From a virus: a DNA stretch of 37,576 nucleotides. Shown here piece by piece: positions 16,777 through 22,697 of this stretch. The translations under genes and the position numbers were made by a program. The DNA is taken from IMG/VR virus record IMGVR_UViG_3300032087_004535, positions 1 to 37,576 of that record. The stretch is one strand, 5' to 3'. Under the pieces are notes generated by a model. The model saw only the letters and a list, made by a program, of their open reading frames with translations. It was not told the DNA's origin and did no database searches. How positions within the stretch are numbered: the first letter of the stretch is position 1; every line of letters begins with the position of its first letter.

Positions 16777-16958
16777 TTACCATGCTTCCACTTGGATGCA
16801 ATATCTGCTGCGCCTTGAAGCCCAATATAGGCTAGCGAAACAGCAACCCACTGATCACCAGTAAGCATACCAAGTGGCAACAATACAGTAGATGTGCCCC
16901 AAACAATTAACTTTCTTGATGCCCATTTGCCGAGCAGTTTATCAAGTTTACCCGCCAT
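16773..16958 (-). CDS. Small holin-like membrane protein
   Basis: The 61-aa product starts with a basic amphipathic part (KLDKLLGKWASRK), then has two hydrophobic stretches (LIVWGTSTVLLPLGML and WVAVSLAYIGLQGAADIA) and a charged end. The 'SRK..W......L.G......V..YIG.QG..D' pattern is common in small phage holin-type proteins next to lysis genes. No endolysin is visible in this window, so the lysis assignment is tentative. It starts on the last base of the ParB-like gene stop codon. Confidence 0.55.
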   Translation of the reverse strand: MAGKLDKLLGKWASRKLIVWGTSTVLLPLGMLTGDQWVAVSLAYIGLQGAADIASKWKHGK

Positions 16959-17854
16959 TATTTTTCCTCAAGTGCAAACGGTGCCTTGGGTTTATTCCAG
17001 TCAATCTCGCCTTGTGCCAAAGCTTTGGCAGCAATCTTGTCTGCACCTTTGACTCTATCTGGGTCAATCACAGGCATGTCAACTCTATCAGGAGCGCCGG
17101 CTGGTAGCTTAAAAGAAATTTGACCAAGATTATCTACCATCTTCTTGATGGCGGCATCGACCGCTGCATCACCTTTTTGTCCTGTAATCTTCTCTAAGGC
17201 TTGCATCACATCTACAGCCTTCAAAAACTTGTTACCTTCTCTAGCCAACTTACTTAGTTCAGCACGAATTGGACCTTCTTTGAATTGGTCAAAACCACCA
17301 GTGCCCTCTTTACCTTGCATAATACCCAACTTACCAACAGTAATGGCATTAAGCAATCTGATTAAGTCGGTGCCTGGGAAATCTACCAAATATCCCCCAA
17401 CCTCCTTAGAGGGGTCAACCATGCTTGTTGCTACCCATCTGTGGTGTCCGTCCATAATGTGATTATCGTTACTAATAAATGCGCCCAAGTTACCACCAGT
17501 CTCCATCTTGCCTGCCAACATGGAAATAGCCATCCCCATCGCCTTACCAATATTCATACTTGACTGCGATGGTTTAAGTTGAGATACTGGGAAGGTAGCA
17601 TTTGGTGTCACATCAATCACGTCATCTTTTGGATCTCCATCCTGCCTACCCTTAGTCACATTTTGTTTGGCATCGCTCGCATCAGCGGCAACGTCCGATA
17701 GCTTAAGAGGGAACTCTTCTGGGTCCACTTTCTCGTTGAGCAATACTTTTTTAACTGCCCGAGTAACGGACTCTCTTAATTTTTGTTTTCTTTTGGATTT
17801 TAAAACTTGTTCTTTAATAATTCTAGCAAGTCTTTGCTTGTTAATCTTTTTCAT
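16958..17854 (-). CDS. ParB/sulfiredoxin-fold protein with DGHHR motif
   Basis: The ATG at 17854 has GGAAG just upstream and is preferred over the in-frame TTG at 17866; the product is 298 aa. A basic helical leader (KQRLARIIKEQVLKS...) is followed by an N-terminal strand (FPVSQLKPSQ), then ISNDNHIMDGHHRWVA (127-142). The D-G-H-H-R motif is the signature of the ParB/Srx superfamily, which binds nucleotides (CTP in ParB). The C-terminal 130 residues are helical. The opening helix resembles that of the next gene and of 7489-7887. It lies in the same run as the tubulin-like GTPase. A nuclease or partition role is possible. Confidence 0.7.
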   Translation of the reverse strand: MKKINKQRLARIIKEQVLKSKRKQKLRESVTRAVKKVLLNEKVDPEEFPLKLSDVAADASDAKQNVTKGRQDGDPKDDVIDVTPNATFPVSQLKPSQSSMNIGKAMGMAISMLAGKMETGGNLGAFISNDNHIMDGHHRWVATSMVDPSKEVGGYLVDFPGTDLIRLLNAITVGKLGIMQGKEGTGGFDQFKEGPIRAELSKLAREGNKFLKAVDVMQALEKITGQKGDAAVDAAIKKMVDNLGQISFKLPAGAPDRVDMPVIDPDRVKGADKIAAKALAQGEIDWNKPKAPFALEEK

Positions 17855-17866
17855 TTTTTCTTCCAA

Positions 17867-18331
17867 TTAGGTTAGCGCCAGCATTGCATTCATAAATTTA
17901 TCAACGGACTGGTCACCTACTTGCTTGTTCTTTAGACTAAGCAACATCTCTTCAACGCCATCAAAACCACGCTTCGGATCTTTTTCTTTCAAGGCGTTAA
18001 ATTCAGTCATAGCTTTAGCAAGAAGGTTTTCATCGTGGGGGGCTGTCCCTTCACCTTTAGCAAAACCCTTTGCCAAGTTTGAAAATAATTGTGGAATGGC
18101 TTTTGCACCCATGGCTGACATTGCTCCACCAATTTCATTAAAAGCTTTCTGAAGCTGTCCGGTGTGTTTATCGGGATTATCTAAACTAACAACATTGCCC
18201 TTCTTTTTCTTTTTTCCGAAGAGCCCACCTAAGAATTCGTCAACACGACCTTCTTTGATAACTTTCCTACCTACCTCTCGGTAAATCGCCTCTCTAATAA
18301 CTTTGTGCAAATCAGACCTTTTAAATTTCAT
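17867..18331 (-). CDS. Unknown protein with N-terminal KRSDLHKVIREAI helix
   Basis: The ATG at 18331 has GGGAGG 9 nt upstream and is preferred over the TTG at 18340; the product is 154 aa. After the basic amphipathic opening (MKFKRSDLHKVIREAIYREV) there is a glycine/lysine linker GGLFGKKKKKGN and a helical remainder. The opening is the third example of a K(R/Q)..L..(I/L)(I/V)(R/K)E helix in this window, which suggests a shared targeting signal. No enzyme motif is visible. Confidence 0.6.
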   Translation of the reverse strand: MKFKRSDLHKVIREAIYREVGRKVIKEGRVDEFLGGLFGKKKKKGNVVSLDNPDKHTGQLQKAFNEIGGAMSAMGAKAIPQLFSNLAKGFAKGEGTAPHDENLLAKAMTEFNALKEKDPKRGFDGVEEMLLSLKNKQVGDQSVDKFMNAMLALT

Positions 18332-18355
18332 TATTAACAACCTCCCAGGCTAAAA

Positions 18356-18363
18356 TAAATAGT
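18356..18363 (-). promoter_or_regulatory. Weak copy of the ACTATTTA element
   Basis: The minus strand reads CATACTATTTATTTTAG in the gap before the gene starting at 18331, sharing ACTATTTA with the elements at 446 and 6228. It could mark the start of the late transcription unit running left from here. An 8-base AT-rich match is weak evidence. Confidence 0.25.
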
Positions 18364-18367
18364 ATGT

Positions 18368-18574
18368 TCATATCCTTTTCGCCCGCCTATGAATTTGAAC
18401 GTCGCCCGCTCTAATTCTGTATTCCTGCCCATCGCAAATAATGGTTGCTATTTTTTCCCAAGTATGGTATTCTTTAAGCAAACCAATACGCCACTTGGAA
18501 TATACAGTTGGACGATGTAACCCAACGCCATGCTCTAATATTTCCCTGAATCTAACGAGGTCGCCGGCTTTCAT
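18368..18574 (-). CDS. VGDLV-family small protein (copy 1)
   Basis: The 68-aa product opens MKAGDLVRFREI and continues with beta-strand-like segments (WRIGLLKEYHTWEKIATIICDGQEYRIRAGDV), ending in basic residues. The 'GDLV(R/K)' opening with a later G-(I/L)-(L/V) strand and a hydrophobic C-terminal strand suggests a small SH3-like barrel. It is the first of about fourteen related short proteins in the window. It overlaps the DUF523 gene by 23 nt. Function unknown. Confidence 0.6.
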   Translation of the reverse strand: MKAGDLVRFREILEHGVGLHRPTVYSKWRIGLLKEYHTWEKIATIICDGQEYRIRAGDVQIHRRAKRI

Positions 18575-19019
18575 ACTTTTTTATTCTTTCTAGAAAATGT
18601 TGACGGTTCTTGTCAGTGTTCATAGAACTAATTTCCGTACTTGGAAAGTCCCCAACTTGGTGCATCGGAGCTTTAATTGTTCTACCTAAATCTTTTACGC
18701 CCACAGACAAACCACAAGTAGGTGATCTAGCTATACCAATAAAACCAACAACTTCGTCGTGACGCTGTTCTATTTCTTCGCACTTGTCTTTAAGTTGTTT
18801 ATAGACCTCTTGTTTACCAGCGAAGGCTTTTATATCGTCACCAACTGAGCGTAGTCTTATAGTTGAGCGTGGGGTGCCAAACAATTCATGTTCTGGGCAT
18901 ATGGGCACAAGTTCAAATCCATTAGTTTCTGCCCACTCGTGGATTTCTTGATGTCGGCGGTTACTGCCGTTCCATCTTACATCTTGTCCATAAACACATG
19001 CGCTAATTAATATTTTCAT
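18552..19019 (-). CDS. DUF523 / TudS-like Fe-S protein
   Basis: The 155-aa product matches the DUF523 pattern: KILISACVYGQDVRWNG with Cys8, VPICPEHELFGTPR with Cys41, and ARSPTCGLS with Cys102. In the characterised member TudS these cysteines hold a [4Fe-4S] cluster that removes sulfur from 2-thiouracil. The spacing and both flanking signatures are intact, so the protein is probably functional, perhaps acting on thiolated nucleobases or nucleosides. A sigma70-type promoter ends about 12 nt before the ATG, leaving almost no leader and no Shine-Dalgarno sequence. The substrate here is unknown. Confidence 0.8.
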   Translation of the reverse strand: MKILISACVYGQDVRWNGSNRRHQEIHEWAETNGFELVPICPEHELFGTPRSTIRLRSVGDDIKAFAGKQEVYKQLKDKCEEIEQRHDEVVGFIGIARSPTCGLSVGVKDLGRTIKAPMHQVGDFPSTEISSMNTDKNRQHFLERIKKYESRRPR

Positions 19020-19030
19020 TGGGAGACATA

Positions 19031-19059
19031 AGCATACCCATCTTGACGTTCAATGTCAA
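19031..19059 (-). promoter_or_regulatory. Sigma70-type promoter before DUF523 gene
   Basis: On the minus strand TTGACA (19059-19054), a 17-bp spacer and TATGCT (19036-19031) form a good host-type promoter. Transcription would start around 19024, only a few bases before the ATG at 19019. Confidence 0.65.
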
Positions 19060-19067
19060 TAGTCTTT

Positions 19068-19235
19068 TTATTTGTTGCCCGAAATAATCGTCGCATTATG
19101 TTCCCACCACCAGCACGTTTCCCCCTCGGCAAGAACCTGTATGCGGTGGCGATGCTCGGATTCTGCATCAACACACACAACAACCCCAATAGTTTGTACT
19201 TTATTGTGTGCCCTTACCAAGTCACCTACTTTCAT
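19068..19235 (-). CDS. VGDLV-family small protein (copy 2)
   Basis: The start at 19235 gives a 55-aa product, MKVGDLVRAHNKVQTIGVVVCVDAE..., and overlaps the upstream stop as ATGA; a longer in-frame version is less likely. The pattern is GDLVR, then IGVVV, then HRIQVLAEG and a WWW(E) motif: four short strands as in an SH3-like barrel. It ends the five-gene overlapping run that begins at 20711. Confidence 0.6.
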   Translation of the reverse strand: MKVGDLVRAHNKVQTIGVVVCVDAESEHRHRIQVLAEGETCWWWEHNATIISGNK

Positions 19236-19468
19236 TCTTTGTTTTCCCGTTTTCTCGCACACTCAACTGAACAGTTCAACATCGCCAACAAGCTATTCCC
19301 GCCTGTATAACCATTTCCCATATCAATTCCGAGAGCCTCGGCGGCTTTGAACAAGATTGATTTTTCCAGTTCTTTACGAGTTGGAGGTCTGAATGATTTT
19401 CCACACACTTTACACTCTTGATATAAGATTTCTACGTTATTCATTTTATTTTCCTCAATGTTGTTCAT
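19232..19468 (-). CDS. Small zinc-binding protein
   Basis: The 78-aa product has CKVCGKSFRPPTRKELEK and CSVECARKRE, two cysteine pairs about 40 residues apart that probably bind one zinc. Its first residues (MNNIEENK) repeat those of the next upstream gene (MNNIEDIK) at DNA level too, which hints at a local duplication. An alternative start lies eight codons downstream. It overlaps both neighbours by ATGA. Function unknown. Confidence 0.6.
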   Translation of the reverse strand: MNNIEENKMNNVEILYQECKVCGKSFRPPTRKELEKSILFKAAEALGIDMGNGYTGGNSLLAMLNCSVECARKRENKE

Positions 19469-20043
19469 TCTTTATATCCTCCTTCGTGTAATCTTGAACC
19501 TCCTGGTAAAACCGCACAACGATAAGAATAAATCCTTTCGCCGTCCTCTTCTCTCATCATAATTGGATATCCAAAAATAAGATGTTTTCCTTTGTGTTTC
19601 TCGTTAAGTTCGTTTCTGAATCTTTCAGAGAGTTCTGCCGTTAGTCCAACTTCCGCATCCAGAGCATAATAACCATTGGAGCAAATTTCCTCAACCACTT
19701 CTTTGTTTGGCGAGGATTCAAAATCATAAACCTGAATTGTTGCAACACTTGATTCTTCTTCGTCTGGCTTGAAGTAGGTAAATGCTGGTACTACACTTGT
19801 TTCGTATGTGAAAGTGAGTGGGCAATCACCTTCTTCAAAAAAACCTGATGATTGGAATATCCTGCGAATTAAAGGAAAACAAATGTATGCTAATTGACTT
19901 TCATTTACATCTTTGTAAGTAGATAGAATATGTCTTGCTTCATTTTCTAACAATTGACTCATAGAATATTGCTCGTCTTCTGGTAGTTCTTCTAGAAGCA
20001 TTGCGTTCTCCCATTTGTTTTTAATATCCTCAATATTGTTCAT
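19465..20043 (-). CDS. Miniature paralogue of the major capsid protein
   Basis: The product is 192 aa. Residues 10-63 align with capsid residues 26-83 in this window: KWENAMLLEEL versus KWERTGLLEGL, MSQLLENEARHIL versus MSRLLENQAAQLL, and CFPLIRRIF versus AFPIVRRVF. A second block, YYALDAEVGLTAELSE (125-140), matches YHNLDAEVELTSVLSE at 370-385. The roughly 285 capsid residues between those blocks shrink to about 65 here, and the C-terminus (IMMREEDGERIYSYRCAVLPGG) is different. The gene lies in an early-type operon, not with head genes. It is clearly derived from a gp23-type protein, but its role is unknown: decoy, assembly regulator or relic. Confidence 0.75.
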   Translation of the reverse strand: MNNIEDIKNKWENAMLLEELPEDEQYSMSQLLENEARHILSTYKDVNESQLAYICFPLIRRIFQSSGFFEEGDCPLTFTYETSVVPAFTYFKPDEEESSVATIQVYDFESSPNKEVVEEICSNGYYALDAEVGLTAELSERFRNELNEKHKGKHLIFGYPIMMREEDGERIYSYRCAVLPGGSRLHEGGYKE

Positions 20044-20711
20044 TCTTTATTCTCCGCAAGTTTCTGAAATGTTTTGCTATGTTGTTCCATTACTTTATGT
20101 GCTGCTTTGACAGCGGCAGATTCAACTTGATCGACCATCTTGTTTATTTCTTTCTGTTTTGTGATTTTCTTCAACCACTCAATCTGTTCTTCAACTCTTT
20201 CTGGTGTGTTGCCGCCATCGTCAAATATTCCGCAATCACAAGCGTGCCAATCTTTGTGCCATTTACATTCTGGCGGGTGTTCTTGTTTTCGGTAAAAGTC
20301 AGGATGATCAATCTGTGCGTAACCATCTAAAGTTTTCATTTCTAAATGCAGGTCTTCATAGTTCTCAACATAAGCGCCACTGGTTCGTCCATCCAATCGG
20401 TTTAGAAGATTGATTGATGCTTCGCCTGCCCATAGATCATCGTCTTTCCACCCGAGAAACTCTCTTACTTCTGGGAGTTCCTTGGTGATTTTAATAATGG
20501 TATCGTCTAAATCTCTAATCTCATCTGCTGCTCTGCGATTGAGTGATTTCAAGCGAATGATTTCTTTTTTTAACTCTCGCTGATAATCAAGTCGCTCTTG
20601 TGGAACGCCAGTATCAAGAAAATTATGAACTGATAACTCTCGTTGTAGTTCTGTATTCTCTTTTTTGAGTTCTTCTACTTGCTTTTTGAGTTCTTTGATT
20701 TCGTCAGTCAC
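20040..20711 (-). CDS. Coiled-coil protein of unknown function
   Basis: The GTG at 20711 has GGGAG 8 nt upstream, so I prefer it to the GTG at 20750; the product is 223 aa. Residues 1-95 form a long coiled coil (EIKELKKQVEELKKENTELQ in pieces). A middle part contains CKWHKDWHACDCGIFD, a possible metal site of Cys and His, and a C-terminal helix follows. It heads the overlapping run that includes the capsid mini-paralogue, overlapping it by ATGA. I do not recognise the family. Confidence 0.65.
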   Translation of the reverse strand: MTDEIKELKKQVEELKKENTELQRELSVHNFLDTGVPQERLDYQRELKKEIIRLKSLNRRAADEIRDLDDTIIKITKELPEVREFLGWKDDDLWAGEASINLLNRLDGRTSGAYVENYEDLHLEMKTLDGYAQIDHPDFYRKQEHPPECKWHKDWHACDCGIFDDGGNTPERVEEQIEWLKKITKQKEINKMVDQVESAAVKAAHKVMEQHSKTFQKLAENKE

Positions 20712-20773
20712 TCTCTTCTCTCCCAAAAAGGTGTTAGGCAACCAGACCACCTAACTGACTGTTTCCAGTCCCA

Positions 20774-20788
20774 CCCGCTACAAGCGGG
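20774..20788 (-). other. Hairpin downstream of 20811-21068 gene
   Basis: CCCGCT and AGCGGG pair around three bases shortly after the stop at 20811. No U-run follows, so termination would be weak or factor-dependent. Confidence 0.3.
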
Positions 20789-20810
20789 GTAACTTCATTT
20801 AATAGTTCTT

Positions 20811-21068
20811 TTAGTCCTCTGGGACAAAAGCGAAGAGTGGCTGATGATTGTTTCTATCTTGTATCTCAATAATATGGCCATCATCATCCATATAGACTCT
20901 GCCTTTTGAGTAATCAGACAGCCAGCCATTTCGGCGCATAAACTTAAAGAGTTTTCGCGGGGTTGTGTCGTCGGCAATATAAACACCTCGCTCAATGAGA
21001 AAGCTGTTGTTCCATTCCCAACCTCCATCACATCTCCAAGCATCAATACTTCGCAGTTGATACATCAT
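20811..21068 (-). CDS. Conserved small phage protein, unknown function
   Basis: The 85-aa product reads YQLRSIDAWRCDGGWEWNN, FLIERGVYI, then TPRKLFKFMRRNGWLSDYSKG and a final VYMDDDGHIIEIQDR. The pattern (W.WN....L...., TPR....F...GWL) recurs in small early proteins of many phages. No catalytic residues stand out. A sigma70-type promoter lies 30-60 nt upstream (21099-21127). Confidence 0.6.
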   Translation of the reverse strand: MMYQLRSIDAWRCDGGWEWNNSFLIERGVYIADDTTPRKLFKFMRRNGWLSDYSKGRVYMDDDGHIIEIQDRNNHQPLFAFVPED

Positions 21069-21098
21069 TTGTATGACCTTTCTTCACTTTCTAAACAT

Positions 21099-21127
21099 AG
21101 TCTATCACAGGGATTTCAAGAAGTCAA
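21099..21127 (-). promoter_or_regulatory. Sigma70-type promoter
   Basis: TTGACT (21127-21122), a 17-bp spacer and TAGACT (21104-21099) stand upstream of the gene at 21068. The bases before the -35 box (AAAAAACTTC) are the same as in the promoter at 23140-23168. Confidence 0.7.
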
Positions 21128-21283
21128 GAAGTTTTTTACTGGGCTGAGATTAATTCCTTCCCACTCGGGATGGACCTCTTGCAGAAGGGCGATGACACGC
21201 TCATCGTCGCGGTCTGTCTGGACATAGACGACCACTAGTTCCTCGGTCTCGTTATCGTAGGTAGTGACCTTCAAGTATCGCAT
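21116..21283 (-). CDS. Short hypothetical protein
   Basis: A 55-aa reading frame starts with MRYLKVTTYDNETEELVVVYVQ and has IALLQEVHPEWEGI in its second half. It overlaps the end of the next VGDLV gene by 13 nt, and its 3' end overlaps the promoter at 21099-21127. Its beta-then-helix composition looks like a real small protein. Evidence is limited to overlap and composition. Confidence 0.5.
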   Translation of the reverse strand: MRYLKVTTYDNETEELVVVYVQTDRDDERVIALLQEVHPEWEGINLSPVKNFLTS

Positions 21284-21483
21284 ACGCGGCTCACAATTCT
21301 TAGCTCTTCAAGGTGGTAGCCCAACGGGTCAAGGTCCCAGGTATCAAACCAGCGCACCACATAACGCACGCTCCAAGGTCTGTCAAGGGATAGTGGGTTT
21401 CGGGGCTTGATTTCAACTACTACACCTGGCTTGCCCCTGCCTGCGTCATAGCCATTCCAGGTTACAAGGTCCCCCACGTTCAT
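21271..21483 (-). CDS. VGDLV-family small protein (copy 3)
   Basis: The 70-aa product opens MNVGDLVTWNGYDAGRGKPGVVVEI and continues with WSVRYVVRWFDTWDLDPLGYHLEELRIV. The GDLV strand, the GVVVEI strand, the V.W strand and the final L..L.IV strand give the fullest version of the family pattern. It lies one base after the previous copy, so the two look like an adjacent pair. Function unknown. Confidence 0.65.
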   Translation of the reverse strand: MNVGDLVTWNGYDAGRGKPGVVVEIKPRNPLSLDRPWSVRYVVRWFDTWDLDPLGYHLEELRIVSRVCDT

Positions 21484-21484
21484 A

Positions 21485-21724
21485 CTAGTTCTCCGCGCGG
21501 CTGATGACCTTGAGGAAGCTGGTCAGGATGGTCTCAGGTCTAGGGTCGTCATCCCATTGCACCTCTGCCTTGTGCCAGTCGCCTGGCGAGTGTGTATGTA
21601 GCACAATACCTAGCACCTCGGGGTCGTTCATATGCATCACGAGGTCGCCTGGCTCTGGTGGGTCGGGCTTGAGGTTCCCTAGTGCCATTTGTAGAAAGTC
21701 TAGTGTGTCATCATCGTGGTTCAT
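21485..21724 (-). CDS. VGDLV-family small protein (copy 4, N-terminal extension)
   Basis: This 79-aa protein carries an acidic 25-residue leader (MNHDDDTLDFLQMAL...) before PGDLVMHMNDPEVLGIVLHTH and AEVQWDDDPRPETILTSFLKVIS. It overlaps the upstream zinc-ribbon gene by ATGA. The leader may be a separate interaction segment. Same fold pattern as its neighbours, function unknown. Confidence 0.6.
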   Translation of the reverse strand: MNHDDDTLDFLQMALGNLKPDPPEPGDLVMHMNDPEVLGIVLHTHSPGDWHKAEVQWDDDPRPETILTSFLKVISRAEN

Positions 21725-21918
21725 CGTCCTGCGTCCTTTGCTGCCGAGCGGTTGTGGATATATACATAGTTGCCCTTGTTGTATCCTGGCGCACTACATC
21801 GTGACCTACGCACGACCTCCTTAGCTGCGGCTGTGCCTCCGCAGTCGAGACAGGTATCATACCCGATTGCCTTGCGCTTGTCAGAATAGAAATCAAAACA
21901 CCTAACACACTCTGCCAT
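21721..21918 (-). CDS. Small conserved zinc-ribbon protein
   Basis: The 65-aa product reads MAECVRCFDFYSDKRKAIGYDTCLDCGGTAAAKE and ends YIHNRSAAKDAGR. CVRC and CLDC form a zinc ribbon. Proteins of this size and pattern occur in the early regions of many phages with no known function. It overlaps both neighbours; a frame-shifted alternative over the same bases is a shadow. Confidence 0.65.
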   Translation of the reverse strand: MAECVRCFDFYSDKRKAIGYDTCLDCGGTAAAKEVVRRSRCSAPGYNKGNYVYIHNRSAAKDAGR

Positions 21919-22090
21919 CTGTCCTCCGGTAGTATCTCTCTATTTCGTATCTACTATACAGGTATTCTTTCCCGTTGTCAAGCTTAATTTTATAAATATC
22001 TTCCTGTCGGCTCAACACAGTCCCTAGAAAACTGCTGATTGCAGTAAATACTATGACTCGCTCGCCCACAGGAATGGGCTGTGAAAACAT
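21902..22090 (-). CDS. Divergent VGDLV-family protein (copy 5)
   Basis: The 62-aa product has IPVGERVIVFTAISSFLGTVLS, IYKIKLDNGKEYLYSRYEIERYY: the same strand order as the VGDLV proteins, with GERV replacing GDLV. An AGGAGG site lies 10 nt before the ATG. It overlaps the zinc-ribbon gene by 17 nt. Confidence 0.6.
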   Translation of the reverse strand: MFSQPIPVGERVIVFTAISSFLGTVLSRQEDIYKIKLDNGKEYLYSRYEIERYYRRTDGRVC

Positions 22091-22146
22091 TTGTCATTTT
22101 CCTCCTATTAGGATAATGCAGTTTGGTTAAGATTGAAAGGGCACTT

Positions 22147-22368
22147 TTATGCCCGAGGCTGTGAGATTGGCTCCAAGAATCTTCTCATATTGCGAAACTT
22201 GTAAAAGGAGCAAGCTTGAAGCTCAAACCAGTATATTGTGGCAATCTCTTTGGTTATATCGATATGCGTGATAATCCCCATACCGTAGTCACGCCAGCAG
22301 TCCTTTTCATAGTCCCACTGATTCTTACATTCTCGAAGTAAGTCCCCTACCGCATAGTCCATATACAT
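22147..22368 (-). CDS. VGDLV-family small protein (copy 6)
   Basis: The 73-aa product (or 71 aa from a second ATG at 22362) opens with MDYAVGDLLRECKNQ and continues with YGMGIITHIDITKEIATIYWF and FRNMRRFLEPI. The pattern G-I-I-T-H-I then A-T-I-Y-W matches the central strands of the family. A 5-bp GGGCA/TGCCC hairpin follows the stop codon, a weak terminator candidate. Confidence 0.6.
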   Translation of the reverse strand: MYMDYAVGDLLRECKNQWDYEKDCWRDYGMGIITHIDITKEIATIYWFELQACSFYKFRNMRRFLEPISQPRA

Positions 22369-22377
22369 ATATAGACG

Positions 22378-22473
22378 TTAAAATTGAAGAAGTATTATTC
22401 CCGCCGCCAACCCAGCTATGAAAGCCAATACTGAAATAGACAGTAGAGTGACCCATAGCTCCTGCTTCCTCAT
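22378..22473 (-). CDS. 31-aa single-pass membrane micropeptide
   Basis: After MRKQELW the whole peptide is a transmembrane segment, VTLLSISVLAFIAGLAAGII, ending LLQF. A GGGGAG site stands about 8 nt upstream of the ATG. It fits the gap between the LysW-like gene and copy 6. Real coding is likely from its site and composition, but unproven. Confidence 0.5.
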   Translation of the reverse strand: MRKQELWVTLLSISVLAFIAGLAAGIILLQF

Positions 22474-22529
22474 CTTGACACTCCCCGCTACAGTAGGCGC
22501 TCCTACTATAACTATGTCATAATACTACA

Positions 22530-22697
22530 TTATTCGCCCCAGTCCTCATCCTCTTGGGGCGCCTCATCCAGCGTGGCTGGATTTAGCCCTGTCACTTCCA
22601 GCATTCCATCACACTCGGGGCAGTCAATAAGCTCGCCCAGCTCCCAGTCCTCGTCAGAAGTAACAGTTCCGCCACAGATTGGACACTCAGCGTTCAT
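22530..22697 (-). CDS. LysW-like amino-group carrier protein
   Basis: The ATG at 22697 overlaps the upstream stop (TAATG) and gives 55 aa. CPICGG (5-10) and CPEC (26-29) form a zinc ribbon; ELGELIDCPEC and LEVTGLNPATL match LysW closely, and the protein ends exactly in EDWGE. In LysW/ArgW the C-terminal Glu is joined to the amino group of aminoadipate or glutamate by a LysX/ArgX ATP-grasp ligase, and the protein carries the intermediate through lysine or arginine synthesis. No ligase or other pathway enzyme is in this window. The phage copy may feed a host ligase, protect or modify an amino acid, or act differently. Confidence 0.85.
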   Translation of the reverse strand: MNAECPICGGTVTSDEDWELGELIDCPECDGMLEVTGLNPATLDEAPQEDEDWGE

